From Psychrobacter sp. 4Bb (GTDB taxonomy: Bacteria; Pseudomonadota; Gammaproteobacteria; Pseudomonadales; Moraxellaceae), in assembly GCF_002836735.1 (NCBI RefSeq), contig NZ_PJAS01000053.1, positions 29,536 through 93,535 on the forward strand: a DNA stretch of 64,000 bases, given 5' to 3'. Both the position numbers and the translations under genes were made by a program. Below the pieces are notes generated by a model. That model was not told the origin of the DNA. It made no database searches and worked only from the letters and a program-made list of their open reading frames with translations. Every line of letters starts with the position of its first letter. The first letter of the stretch is position 1. Below are positions 9,386-18,216 of this stretch, piece by piece.

Positions 9386-9733
9386 ATGGCAATGCCAGGA
9401 CGTGGCGGGATTTTAACCTGTCATTATGAAAGTATCGAAATGTTATATGCCAGCTATTTATCTTTTGTCAGTAATGGCGCTTTGTTTGTACCATCTGACA
9501 AATCTCAGCAATTGGGTGATGAGGTGTTTATCGCTATCACGCTACCCAACTCTAGTGAGCGCCTACCAATGAATGGTAAGGTGGTTTGGATTAACTCTAA
9601 GAGTCAGGGCAGTCGACCTGCAGGGTTTGCTGTGCAAATTGGTAATGATGTCTCTGGCCAAAGAATCAAGAATGAAGTTGAGCGCTTGCTAGCGGGAAAA
9701 ATCGATAGCTTGCAATCGACTTATACTATGTAG
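9386..9733 (+). CDS. pilZ: PilZ domain protein, type IV pilus assembly PilZ
   Basis: Small cytoplasmic PilZ-domain protein of 115 aa. It resembles the founding PilZ of type IV pilus assembly: a P-G-R-G-G-I-L-T N-terminus, F-V-S-N-G-A-L-F-V-P, and G-K-V-V-W-I-N. Like that orthologue it lacks the R-x-x-x-R plus D/N-x-S-x-x-G c-di-GMP-binding pair in full form, so it probably acts through PilB/FimX-type contacts rather than by binding c-di-GMP (family knowledge). Its position after holB supports the call. Ribosome site aaggaag. Confidence 0.88.
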   Translation: MAMPGRGGILTCHYESIEMLYASYLSFVSNGALFVPSDKSQQLGDEVFIAITLPNSSERLPMNGKVVWINSKSQGSRPAGFAVQIGNDVSGQRIKNEVERLLAGKIDSLQSTYTM

Positions 9734-9815
9734 TATCTATTAATAACTAGGTAGTATCTAGAAATCACACCTGTATCTTTGATGAGTTTGGCTGTGATTT
9801 TTAACTTATAAATAT

Positions 9816-9855
9816 AAAAAAAAGCAGCTTTATTAATTAGTAAGGCTGCTTTTTT
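9816..9855. terminator. Bidirectional intrinsic terminator between pilZ and ppk2
   Basis: An A-run, the stem agcagc/ggctgct with interior loop attagta, and a T-run form a hairpin symmetrical enough to end transcription from pilZ (plus) and from the polyphosphate kinase gene (minus), which converge here. Confidence 0.8.
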
Positions 9856-9899
9856 AGATCAAGTTTCTTTAGATTTTTATAGTAGTAGGCGCTAGTCGC

Positions 9900-10979
9900 T
9901 TAATAACGAGGCGGCACATACATATCATCGGGAATAGGTTCGCGGTAGTACTCATCATCGCGTTTGCGATTGGGTAACTCAATTTCGTCACGAGGCACTT
10001 CTTTGTAAGGGATTTGGTCGAGCAAATGGGCAATACAGTTCAGCCTAGCACGTTTTTTATTATTGCCTTCGACAACCCACCAAGGTGCTTCAGGAATATG
10101 AGTGCGCTCAAACATGGTTTCTTTCGCTTTAGTGTAATCTTCCCAGCGTCGGCGCGACTGTAGGTCCATTGGTGAGAGTTTCCACTGCTTAAGCGGATCA
10201 TATATTCGGCTCATAAATCGTGCATGTTGCTCATCATCAGTGATAGAAAACCAGTATTTTACTAAGCGAATGCCTGAGCGTACGAGCATACGCTCAAACT
10301 CTGGTACTGATTGAAAAAATTCTTCATATTGCGCGTCAGTACAAAACCCCATAACACGCTCAACGCCTCCGCGGTTGTACCAACTACGGTCAAACAATAC
10401 GATTTCGCCTGCTGCAGGCAAGTGGGCTACGTAACGTTGGAAGTACCACTGTGTTTGCTCACGCTCAGTGGGAGCCGGCAGGGCAGCTACCCTGCACACG
10501 CGTGGGTTTAATCGTTGGGTAATGCGTTTAATGGCACCACCTTTACCAGCAGAATCCCGCCCTTCAAAGATAACGACGATACGCTCACCGCGATCAACGA
10601 CCCAATCTTGTAGTTTTATCAGTTCTCGCTGTAGTCGTACCAACTCTTGAAAGTAGGTGCGTCGATCCAGTTTTTCTTGCTCGCTCATCTCACGTCCGTT
10701 AAAACGAAAGTCACGTGCATAGTCATCTATTTCATTTTCTAGTTCTTCATCATATGTATCGATTAAGTCTTGGTGCATTTTTCGACGTAAATCATCATCA
10801 AGAATGTCTTTTTCGATGCGTTCAGTAAGAATGGCTTGTTCCTGATGGTACCGATCTAAATCCTCCTCAGTCGTTAGAGATTGAAAATCAGCGGTTGTAA
10901 GCGGTTCTGTCATCACCAGTTTTTCAGAGCCAAAAATGACTTGCCTCATTTTTCTTAATAAAATTTTTGTCTTACCCAT
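9900..10979 (-). CDS. ppk2: Polyphosphate kinase 2
   Basis: PPK2-family enzyme using polyphosphate to phosphorylate nucleoside diphosphates or monophosphates. Walker A F-E-G-R-D-S-A-G-K-G-G-A-I-K-R lies near residue 140 and the lid/Walker B region D-R-S-W-Y-N-R-G-G-V-E near 190. The single PPK2 domain in 359 aa fits class I. The longest frame would start at 11093, but its first codons lie inside the fadI terminator hairpin; the ATG at 10979 has an aaaggtaat ribosome site and fits. Substrate preference (ADP, GDP or AMP) cannot be read from sequence here. Monocistronic, bounded by terminators on both sides. Confidence 0.9.
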   Translation of the reverse strand: MGKTKILLRKMRQVIFGSEKLVMTEPLTTADFQSLTTEEDLDRYHQEQAILTERIEKDILDDDLRRKMHQDLIDTYDEELENEIDDYARDFRFNGREMSEQEKLDRRTYFQELVRLQRELIKLQDWVVDRGERIVVIFEGRDSAGKGGAIKRITQRLNPRVCRVAALPAPTEREQTQWYFQRYVAHLPAAGEIVLFDRSWYNRGGVERVMGFCTDAQYEEFFQSVPEFERMLVRSGIRLVKYWFSITDDEQHARFMSRIYDPLKQWKLSPMDLQSRRRWEDYTKAKETMFERTHIPEAPWWVVEGNNKKRARLNCIAHLLDQIPYKEVPRDEIELPNRKRDDEYYREPIPDDMYVPPRY

Positions 10980-11061
10980 AAATATTACCTTTGTTTTGCG
11001 TATCGGCTTTTTTAAGAGGCTACTATCTAGGTCGTTTCTATCATAGCAAAGTACAGACAAT

Positions 11062-11099
11062 AAAAAATGCCCTTTAAATAAATTAAAGGGCATTTTTTA
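11062..11099 (-). terminator. Intrinsic terminator downstream of the thiolase gene
   Basis: Perfect hairpin aaaaaatgccctttaa / ttaaagggcatttttt with a 4-nt loop. On the minus strand it ends in a T run and lies about 65 bp past the fadI-like stop codon, before ppk2. It would also work on the plus strand. Confidence 0.85.
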
Positions 11100-11164
11100 T
11101 TGATAGATATGTACTGATTAAAATAATAAGTCAGCGTATCTTGTTCACTTAAAAGTGACCAAGC

Positions 11165-12679
11165 TTATTTTTCTAGGATACAAGTCACGCCTTGACCACC
11201 TGCTGCGCAGATAGAAATAAGTGCACGACCTGAACCTTTTTGATCCAATAATTTAGCAGCAGTAGCTAAAATACGACCACCAGTTGCCGCAAATGGATGA
11301 CCTGCCGCTAGTGATGAACCGTTTACGTTTAATTTGCTACGATCAATGGACCCTAGCGGGGCATCTAAGCCTAAGCGCTCTTCACAGAATTTCTCATCTT
11401 CCCAAGCAGCTAGGGTTGATAGTACTTGTGAAGCGAAGGCTTCATGAATCTCATAAAAGTCAAAGTCTTGTAGAGTCAGACCAGCGCGCTCAAGCATACG
11501 TGGTACCGCATAAGCTGGTGCCATTAGTAAGCCTTCTGTCGTGCCAGATTTACCAATAAAGTCTACCGCTGCGGTTTCTTGGTGGACGATATAAGCAAGT
11601 GGCTTTAGACCGTGCTCTTTTGCCCACTCATCAGTACCTAGTAGTACACAAGAAGCACCGTCAGTAAGCGGCGTAGAGTTGGCAGCTGTCATCGTTGGGT
11701 TAGCATTTTTTCTACCAAAAACTGGCTTTAATTTACCCAGTTTTTCTAATGTAGTATCTGGACGCAAGTTGTTATCACGAGTCAGGCCTTTGTACGGCGT
11801 GATCAAGTCGTCAAAGAAACCTTCGTCATAAGCGCGTGCTAGGTTTTGATGGCTGTTAAATGCAAGCTCATCCTGCGCTTCACGGCTGATATTCCATTCA
11901 AGCGTGGTAATCGCTTGATGATCGCCCATTGATAGACCAGTGCGCGGCTCACCATTTTGCGGTGAATCGATTAAGTCTTTTGGGTTTAGACCCATTAACG
12001 CTTTTAGACGTTGCTTGTTGTCTTTTGCCGCACCAAGTTTGATCAGTACTTTACGCAAGCCATCGCCGACAGCAATAGGAGCGTCAGAAGTAGTATCTAC
12101 ACCGCCAGTGATTGCCGAATCGATCAGACCAAGTGCAATCTTGTTAGCAGAAGCAAAGGTCGCTTGTAAGCCAGTACCGCAAGCTTGTGAAATATCATAA
12201 GTTGGCGTATGCGGGTTTAGCGCGGTATTTAATGTGGCTTCACGAGTAAGGTTGATATCACGGCTAAGTTTCATAACTGCGCCAGATACCACTTCACCTA
12301 CGGTTTCGCCTTGTAGGTTATAACGCTCAACCAAACCGTCCAATGCAGCGGTTAGCATGTCTGTGTTGCTAACATCAGCGTATGATCCATTTGAGCGCGC
12401 GAATGGAATACGGTTACCACCTAAGATCGCAACACGGTTTAGGTTTGAAGCTGGTTTGCTCGCGCTGGCTTTTTTAGCTGGAGCAGGTTTTTTAGCAGCA
12501 GTGGTTTCCACTTTTCCATCGACCGTTTTTTTGCTAGCAGTTTCTTTAGCGCTGGTGTCTTTAGTCGTGGTGCTTTTTGCAGCGTTTTCTTTTTTTGCTG
12601 TATCTGATTTTGTATCCGTTGCTTTAACAACTGTACTTTCAACAACAGGGCTATCTGGATGATTGTTTTTATTACTCAT
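11165..12679 (-). CDS. fadI: FadI-type acetyl-CoA C-acyltransferase (thiolase) with Lys/Ala/Thr-rich N-terminal extension
   Basis: Thiolase that cleaves 3-ketoacyl-CoA with CoA, or runs the condensation in reverse. The nucleophile Cys is at residue 167 in D-I-S-Q-A-C-G-T-G-L-Q. The catalytic G-H-P-F-A-A-T-G-G and the C-terminal C-A-A-G-G-Q-G are intact, as is E-I-H-E-A-F-A. The thiolase core begins near residue 80; residues 1-78 are a low-complexity Lys/Thr/Ala/Ser stretch absent from ordinary thiolases. The start has a good aaggat site, so the extension is probably translated. It is divergent from a FabG4-type reductase and a MaoC hydratase, an arrangement like fadA2-fabG4-htdX of mycobacteria. 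Whether it serves degradation or synthesis is open. Confidence 0.85.
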   Translation of the reverse strand: MSNKNNHPDSPVVESTVVKATDTKSDTAKKENAAKSTTTKDTSAKETASKKTVDGKVETTAAKKPAPAKKASASKPASNLNRVAILGGNRIPFARSNGSYADVSNTDMLTAALDGLVERYNLQGETVGEVVSGAVMKLSRDINLTREATLNTALNPHTPTYDISQACGTGLQATFASANKIALGLIDSAITGGVDTTSDAPIAVGDGLRKVLIKLGAAKDNKQRLKALMGLNPKDLIDSPQNGEPRTGLSMGDHQAITTLEWNISREAQDELAFNSHQNLARAYDEGFFDDLITPYKGLTRDNNLRPDTTLEKLGKLKPVFGRKNANPTMTAANSTPLTDGASCVLLGTDEWAKEHGLKPLAYIVHQETAAVDFIGKSGTTEGLLMAPAYAVPRMLERAGLTLQDFDFYEIHEAFASQVLSTLAAWEDEKFCEERLGLDAPLGSIDRSKLNVNGSSLAAGHPFAATGGRILATAAKLLDQKGSGRALISICAAGGQGVTCILEK

Positions 12680-13227
12680 AATATTATCCTTAAAAAGTAT
12701 GGGTAGAAGTAAAAAGTGATAGGTAATAATAAAAAATAGTTAAGTTATTTTATACAAGCAAATATTATCATTTATTACGCAGTACAGCTGTTTATCATAA
12801 GGCGTTTTTATTCACTTAATGTATCTCTTTAGCAAACTATGTGACGCTTGTATGAGGTCGGTAGTAGATTCATGACCATGACGCACCGCTCTAATAGACT
12901 GACTAGTAAGAAATATTAGCATTGCATAACAGTACGTTTGATAATATATTGTTATCAATAATTAAGTATGCCATAACCTATAGGTCGGATTTTAACATGT
13001 TATAGTGGCGCTTAACGCTGCTAAAAACGACTGGCTTGTATACTGACTTGTTTACAGATTGTTGTAGACATTATCTGTTTTTGGACTTGTTTATAAGGGA
13101 AGTGTATAGTTAGGCTAGTTTTGAGGCGATTTACTAAATTTAAATAATGACGATGTCAATGTCTCTATATAATAGATTCATTGCATTTTTTATTATTATA
13201 CGAATCATTAATTATAAGGATTATATT
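12680..13227. other. 548-bp divergent intergenic region between fadI and the FabG4-type gene
   Basis: No convincing gene. It must hold promoters for both divergent genes. Visible elements are the palindrome taacatgtta at 12993-13002, overlapping a tatagt that could be a -10 element, and a direct repeat gacttgttta at 13045-13054 and 13084-13093. The spacing of 39 bp is about four helical turns, so they could be regulator sites, but I cannot name the regulator. Confidence 0.4.
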
Positions 13228-14628
13228 ATGTCAGACCGTTACGGTGATTTTGTTCAATCTTCTATTGGCAAAAAAGTAGCAAAAAACTTAGGTTTGCCAA
13301 TGCCAACGACGCTTGATCGTTTCGAAAGCGGTGAGCGTTTGGTGCGTGGTAGCGTATTGGTTGGCCGTGCTACTGGTGATGACAAGAGTGTCAGTGAGTC
13401 TGTTGCACGTATCCTGTCAGACGTCCATGCCGAAGTATATGTAAACAGCAGCGATGACATCAAAGACGCACTTGCTGATGCAGGCGTAGAGGCAAAAGCC
13501 AACACGGGCGGCGACGATCAATTCAAAGTACTGCTTTTTGATGCCAGTAATATCAGCAATGCTGAACAGCTAAAAGAGCTTTATGAGTTTTTCCATACAG
13601 TTGCACGCCGCGTAGAAAAATCAGGCCGTGTGGTTGTGGTTGGTCGTACGCCAGAGAACATCACGGATATTGAATCTGCAATGGCTCAACGCTCGCTTGA
13701 AGGTTTTGTGAAGTCAGTGGGCAAAGAGTTCAAGCGCGGTATTACAGCGCAGCTGATTTATGTTGAAGAAGGCGCAGAGCAAAACCTAGATTCAACCTTA
13801 CGCTTTTTTACCTCAGCTCGTTCAGCTTATGTATCAGGACAAGTAGTACGTGTCAGTAAAGGCAGCTCAGTCGATGTTGACTGGAACCAGCCTTTGGGCG
13901 GCAAGACGATGCTAGTGACTGGCGCAAGTCGCGGTATTGGTGAAGCTATCGCTCGTGTGTTGGCTCGTGAAGGGGCTCATGTTATCTGTCTAGATGTACC
14001 ACAGCAGCAAGCTGACTTACAAAAAGTTGCTAGCGAAATCAGTGGTTCTGCTTTGACGGTAGATATCACTAGTGAAGATGCTGGTGCAGAAATCGCTGAC
14101 GCTGCTCAAAAACGTGGTGGTCTAGATTCAATCATCCATAATGCTGGCGTGACTCGTGATAAGACGTTGGCTAAGATGGATGAGAAAAAATGGAACATGG
14201 TCATTGATATCAACTTAGGCAGTATCGCTAGATTGAACCGCTACTTGTTGGACAATGACGTACTGAAAGAAAACGCACGTATCGTATGTGTGTCTTCAAT
14301 TTCAGGTATCGCGGGCAACATGGGTCAGACCAACTATGCCACTTCTAAAGCTGGGGTAATTGGTTTGGTTAACGCAACTGCTAAGCAATTAGAAGACAAT
14401 GCTAAAGGCATGACGATCAATGCAGTCGCTCCTGGTTTCATCGAAACCCAAATGACAGAAGCCATTCCATTTGCTATTCGTGAAGCTGGTCGCCGCATGA
14501 ACTCAATGAGCCAAGGCGGCTTACCAGTAGATGTGGCTGAGACTATCGCATGGTTTGCTTCACCTGCGTCTGGCGGTCTAAATGGCAACACGGTTCGCGT
14601 CTGTGGTCAAAGCTTACTTGGTGCATAA
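13228..14628 (+). CDS. 3-oxoacyl-ACP/CoA reductase, long FabG4-type SDR
   Basis: NADPH- or NADH-dependent reductase of 3-oxoacyl thioesters. It has two parts: an N-terminal Rossmann-like domain of about 210 aa without cofactor motifs, and a C-terminal SDR domain with T-G-A-S-R-G-I-G near residue 230, N-A-G near 305, and the catalytic S plus Y-A-T-S-K (Tyr about 370, Lys about 374). The 466-aa length and layout match the high-molecular-weight FabG (FabG4) group, which prefers CoA substrates. The longer frame from 13147 encodes an implausible hydrophobic leader; the ATG at 13228 has an ataagga site. MaoC hydratase lies downstream and FadI diverges upstream, so a shared acyl-CoA pathway is likely. 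Confidence 0.87.
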   Translation: MSDRYGDFVQSSIGKKVAKNLGLPMPTTLDRFESGERLVRGSVLVGRATGDDKSVSESVARILSDVHAEVYVNSSDDIKDALADAGVEAKANTGGDDQFKVLLFDASNISNAEQLKELYEFFHTVARRVEKSGRVVVVGRTPENITDIESAMAQRSLEGFVKSVGKEFKRGITAQLIYVEEGAEQNLDSTLRFFTSARSAYVSGQVVRVSKGSSVDVDWNQPLGGKTMLVTGASRGIGEAIARVLAREGAHVICLDVPQQQADLQKVASEISGSALTVDITSEDAGAEIADAAQKRGGLDSIIHNAGVTRDKTLAKMDEKKWNMVIDINLGSIARLNRYLLDNDVLKENARIVCVSSISGIAGNMGQTNYATSKAGVIGLVNATAKQLEDNAKGMTINAVAPGFIETQMTEAIPFAIREAGRRMNSMSQGGLPVDVAETIAWFASPASGGLNGNTVRVCGQSLLGA

Positions 14629-14952
14629 TGTTGATTAATTGACAGGTATATGTGAGAAATAAGGTACAGATAGAGACAGTAGTTGTATCATATGAGCTAT
14701 TATTCCTCGTTTGTATCACATATGCTTACGAAATAATCTCTGATAAAGTGTAATAAAGCTGCCCAAGGGTGGCTTTTTTATGATAAAAACACAAGAACCA
14801 ATAGCCAAACTATTTTTTGCTATTAAAGATACTCATGAGGTTGATTAAATTTAATGCTTATTAGATGATTTAATAGTAGGCTTTAGTCAATGACTGCAGA
14901 TTGTCTTTATAAACGTTAAAGAACTTGTTCAAGCCACACTTAGGATGTACTT
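14629..14952 (+). other. 324-bp intergenic region between FabG4-type and MaoC genes
   Basis: Contains one intrinsic terminator (listed separately) and AT-rich sequence thereafter; no gene. The terminator implies that the MaoC gene has its own promoter, probably within 14781-14940, or is reached by read-through. Confidence 0.5.
14756..14780 (+). terminator. Intrinsic terminator after the FabG4-type gene
   Basis: Stem aagctgcc/ggtggctt, with two G-U pairs in RNA, closes a caag loop and is followed by a T run. Confidence 0.7.
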
Positions 14953-15867
14953 ATGTCAGACAAACATTATGATGCGTTGCCAAAAGCGCACACCACTTAT
15001 GCCAATATTGTCAAAAGCTTATTGCCTATCGGTAATGGTGGCAAGGTTAGTAGAGACCAGTTGCCACAATCTACTTACTATGTAGATGACTTGCATATCG
15101 ATCAAGAAAACCTAGATGACTATCGCAAAATTTGCGGTTTTGCTGATGATGGCAAAGTGCCAGCGACTTACTTCTCGGTATTGTCACAGACGCTACAAAT
15201 GAACATGATGGTCAAAGAGCCATTCCCATTTGCCATGTTAGGTCTTGTTCACGTTGATAATAGCGTTACCCAGTATCGCCCGATTGGAGAACGTGAAACA
15301 GTAGCAATGTCGGTCACTTTTGATAACCTACGCGATCATGCCCAAGGTCAGCAGTTTGACTTTGTCACTATCGTAAAGTCAGAAGATGAAGTCATCTGGG
15401 AAGGTACATCGACTTATTTATCACGTAGCAAAAAACCTAGCAGTAAAGATAAAAAGAGCGCGCCGCGTCCGGTAATGGTCAAGCCTGAAGTAAACGAAGA
15501 GGGTGTTCATAGCATTTTTGAAGTGCCAGAAGATATCGGTCGTCGTTATGCTTTTGTCTCAGGCGATTTTAACTTGATTCATTTGCATCCACTATCAGCA
15601 CGTGCGTTTGGTTTCCCTAAAGCGATTGCGCACGGTATGTGGTCAAAGGCTAAGTGCCTTGCTCTGATGGGTGACTTGCCTGATGCTTACACAATTGACG
15701 TCTCATTTAAGCTGCCTATCTTTTTGCCAGCTGAAGTAGAGCTGATTGCTGAGCCAGTAGCCCAACTTACAAACGTAGATGATACTTGTGAGTTTGGATT
15801 ATATAGCTCTAAAAACAATAAACCGCATTTGGCGGGTGTTGTAACCTTAAAGAGCGACAGCAAGTAA
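14953..15867 (+). CDS. MaoC family acyl dehydratase (HtdX-like)
   Basis: Predicted (R)-specific 2-enoyl-CoA hydratase / 3-hydroxyacyl dehydratase. The 304-aa protein has a degenerate N-terminal hot-dog half and a catalytic C-terminal half. That half carries the hydratase motif Y-A-F-V-S-G-D-F-N-L-I-H-L-H-P (catalytic Asp and His) followed by G-F-P-K-A-I-A-H-G-M-W. This double hot-dog layout is the one seen in mycobacterial HtdX/HtdY. A Lys/Ser-rich linker lies near residues 157-175. Ribosome site taggat. It follows the FabG4-type reductase and should use that enzyme's 3-hydroxyacyl product. Confidence 0.85.
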   Translation: MSDKHYDALPKAHTTYANIVKSLLPIGNGGKVSRDQLPQSTYYVDDLHIDQENLDDYRKICGFADDGKVPATYFSVLSQTLQMNMMVKEPFPFAMLGLVHVDNSVTQYRPIGERETVAMSVTFDNLRDHAQGQQFDFVTIVKSEDEVIWEGTSTYLSRSKKPSSKDKKSAPRPVMVKPEVNEEGVHSIFEVPEDIGRRYAFVSGDFNLIHLHPLSARAFGFPKAIAHGMWSKAKCLALMGDLPDAYTIDVSFKLPIFLPAEVELIAEPVAQLTNVDDTCEFGLYSSKNNKPHLAGVVTLKSDSK

Positions 15868-15924
15868 TATAAACATCATAAAGCTTCTATTTTACAGCCA
15901 TATTTAACGTACATATTTATTATT

Positions 15925-16497
15925 ATGACTTCACAAAACATGCCTTCAGAAGAAAACGCGATAGACGTAGATCAAACAGATAGCTCGATAGCAACCGATA
16001 CGGTCGCCGCTAATGATAGCGGCGCTAACATCTATATTAGTGCCGATAATGGCGTTGATTTGGCCGATATCTTTGAGCCTTATTTTCGTCCAGATGCAAA
16101 CACTATCGTGTGCGGTGCATTAGATGACGAAAAAGTTGCAGCTTTAGCGAAATCGGGCGTCGAGCTGGTCATCAACCTGCAGCCTGATGACGAATTAAGC
16201 TTTGATGAGGCATCAGCAGTTGAGCAAGCAGGTATGCACTACGAACAGCTGCCTATCAGCGGTGCCAAAGAGCTAAAGCAGCTTAAGATATTGGCGTTTG
16301 ATAATGTGCTACGTCAACATCATGGCAAAAAAGTCGCTATGCACTGTGGGTCGGGTAATAGAGTAGGAGCTGCAATAGCGCTGCGGGCAGGATGGTTGCG
16401 TGGACGTAAGATGGATACAGCGATGGAACGTGGTCGCAGTCATGGTTTGACCAAGCTTGAACAAGAAGTTCATAATCGTTTGCTAGTACCGCGTTAA
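15925..16497 (+). CDS. DUF442/TIGR01244-type protein tyrosine phosphatase-like protein
   Basis: The C-terminal 130 residues form a dual-specificity-phosphatase-like domain with the active-site loop H-C-G-S-G-N-R, a C-x4-R arrangement typical of the beta-lactamase-hydrolase-like (DUF442) family rather than the C-x5-R of classic PTPs. The first 40 residues are acidic, Ser/Asp-rich and probably disordered. Substrate unknown; family members have been linked to sulfide metabolism or phosphatase activity. No clear Shine-Dalgarno sequence is visible before the ATG. It lies 57 bp after the MaoC gene and is followed by a terminator, so it may share that transcript. Confidence 0.7.
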   Translation: MTSQNMPSEENAIDVDQTDSSIATDTVAANDSGANIYISADNGVDLADIFEPYFRPDANTIVCGALDDEKVAALAKSGVELVINLQPDDELSFDEASAVEQAGMHYEQLPISGAKELKQLKILAFDNVLRQHHGKKVAMHCGSGNRVGAAIALRAGWLRGRKMDTAMERGRSHGLTKLEQEVHNRLLVPR

Positions 16498-16572
16498 CTA
16501 GATTTGTGGCATTGAATATTAGTGCTGTCTTAGACGTTGGCAAACTCTAAAAATACCATCGAAATAAATAAT

Positions 16573-16602
16573 AAAAAAGGCGACCAATGGGTGGCCTTTT
16601 TT
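16573..16602 (+). terminator. Intrinsic terminator after the DUF442 gene
   Basis: Stem aaaaaaggcgacc/ggtggcctttttt with one mismatch, then T residues. Ends the MaoC-DUF442 unit. Confidence 0.75.
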
Positions 16603-16708
16603 ATTGGTTCACAATTCATTTATACTGGTTCGAATATTTTATATAGCTTGTGTATTACTATCATCTTAAAAATAGAATAATTTATATCACTGGAGCAAGG
16701 TAATAATA

Positions 16709-18145
16709 ATGGATCATAATACAGAGAATTCTAATACACCCATAAACGCTGACTTTCAAAAAAGATTACAGCAATTACTGACAGATTTACAGCTTGATGA
16801 TGCACCTGCTGGCGGGGCTGTGGCCGTGTATCAAGCAGGTCAATGCATTGCGCAAGCCAGTACAGGTATGGCGCGTCCCGATATGTCGTGGCTACCCGAT
16901 ACGTTGGCAATTAACTTTTCTACTGGTAAAGGGGTATTGGCAACGTTGGTTCATGTGCTGGTTTCGCAGCAACTGATCGAATATGACAAACCTATTGCTC
17001 ATTACTGGCCAGAGTTTGCTGCAAACGGCAAAGACCAAATTACCTTGCGACAAGTCATGTCACATCAGGCCGATTTGTTTTCGATTCAAAGTATCGATGT
17101 CGATAGTGAGACAGTACTCGATTGGGATACGATGCTGAGCCATATTGCAGCGATGCCCATTACCTCTCCCGAAGATGCTACTAAGTATGACAGCGCTTAT
17201 AGTGCATTGGTCTACGGTTGGGTATTGGGCGGCTTAGTAGAGGCGGTTACGAATCTACCGTTCGCTGCAGCACTGCGCCAGTATCTAACGGAGCCTTTGG
17301 GCATTGCCGACAGCTGCTATTTTGGTGTGCCAGATAGCAAAGTAGATCAGGTGGCAAAATTGGCCAAAGATTTTGAAGAAACAGAGGATACGAGCTCCCA
17401 ATTAAAATCGAGACGCCAAAAACCAACCTTAAAAGTAGACTCTCAAGAAACTTTACGTACTTATGCAAGCTTACCTAGTTATCATTACTGGCAACAGAAA
17501 ATGCTAAGTGACAAGCGTACAGCTGAGACGCAAAGTAGCCTTGATGACAGCCTTGATGAAAAGCTAGATAGCTCTGACAATGATAGCGTACAACCTATCT
17601 TAAATACGGCGCGTATCAATAGCTTATATTTCAATACCAGTCAGCTCAATCTAAAAAACTATAAGGCAGCGCTGATACCTGCTGGCAAACATGCTCTTGA
17701 TTATCATAACCGCCAGACATTACAGGCTGTCATTCCAGCGGCAAATGGTGTCGCTTCTGCTAAAGCACTGGCAACGATTTACGCAATGCTCGCTAATGGC
17801 GGTATATGGCAAGGAAAGACGTTGATTGATAGTGCTACTTTTGAGCAGTTATCTACTCCGCAGGTTGAGGGTTTAGATGCGGTTATGCCAGCAGCTATGA
17901 AATGGCGATTGGGCTACCATAGATTATTTAGCTTGTATGCTAACAACGATGATACGGATAAGGGAATGAGTCCTGCATTATCAGGATTTGGGCATATGGG
18001 ATATAACAGTTCGGTTGCTTGGTGCGACCCTGAGCGCCAATTGTCATTCGCTTTTATCCATAATTTTGATACCACTATGCTCAATGACGTTCGTCAGTTT
18101 GCATTGACAGAAGCCGTCTTGAGCTGGGTAGAAGAGATGTTTTAA
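16709..18145 (+). CDS. Serine hydrolase, beta-lactamase (class C)/esterase family
   Basis: Cytoplasmic-looking member of the beta-lactamase-fold serine hydrolases (EstB-like); no signal peptide is visible. The S-x-x-K catalytic motif is S-T-G-K in N-F-S-T-G-K-G-V near residue 72, and the second motif Y-S-A occurs in D-S-A-Y-S-A-L-V-Y-G near 160. The H-M-G-Y-N motif near the C-terminus replaces K-T-G. A hydrophilic Ser/Asp/Lys-rich insert occupies about residues 225-300. Esterase or peptidase activity is likely; beta-lactam resistance should not be assumed. Ribosome site gcaagg. Terminator follows immediately. Confidence 0.78.
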   Translation: MDHNTENSNTPINADFQKRLQQLLTDLQLDDAPAGGAVAVYQAGQCIAQASTGMARPDMSWLPDTLAINFSTGKGVLATLVHVLVSQQLIEYDKPIAHYWPEFAANGKDQITLRQVMSHQADLFSIQSIDVDSETVLDWDTMLSHIAAMPITSPEDATKYDSAYSALVYGWVLGGLVEAVTNLPFAAALRQYLTEPLGIADSCYFGVPDSKVDQVAKLAKDFEETEDTSSQLKSRRQKPTLKVDSQETLRTYASLPSYHYWQQKMLSDKRTAETQSSLDDSLDEKLDSSDNDSVQPILNTARINSLYFNTSQLNLKNYKAALIPAGKHALDYHNRQTLQAVIPAANGVASAKALATIYAMLANGGIWQGKTLIDSATFEQLSTPQVEGLDAVMPAAMKWRLGYHRLFSLYANNDDTDKGMSPALSGFGHMGYNSSVAWCDPERQLSFAFIHNFDTTMLNDVRQFALTEAVLSWVEEMF

Positions 18146-18186
18146 TAATGCTATTTTTAATCGCGAATTTATTCTATTTCAAATAT

Positions 18187-18216
18187 AAGCAGCATTAATT
18201 TTAATGCTGCTTTTTT
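18187..18216 (+). terminator. Intrinsic terminator of the serine hydrolase gene
   Basis: Stem aagcagcatta / taatgctgctt followed by T residues. The 3' half overlaps the last codons of the convergent antiporter gene, so the same hairpin can act weakly for that gene too. Confidence 0.78.

Noticed and set aside
9386..9733. c-di-GMP receptor reading of PilZ
   Set aside because: The paired R-x3-R and D/N-x-S-x2-G motif is not complete, so a binding role was not claimed.
10980..11093. N-terminal extension of the PPK2 gene
   Set aside because: It would place the first codons inside the fadI terminator hairpin, and the ATG at 10979 has its own ribosome site.
12357..12662. Long open frame opposite the fadI N-terminus
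   Set aside because: It is the antisense of the Lys/Ala/Thr-rich extension; hydrophobic low-complexity composition comes from the complementary codons and there is no ribosome site.
16626..16640. tRNA T-loop-like ggttcgaat
   Set aside because: No acceptor stem, anticodon arm or D-arm can be folded around it, and no CCA or tRNA-length structure is present. A similar motif near 26945 lies inside the DUF1622 gene.
16709..18145. Antibiotic-resistance beta-lactamase
   Set aside because: No signal peptide and a non-canonical third motif; it fits the esterase-type serine hydrolases better.
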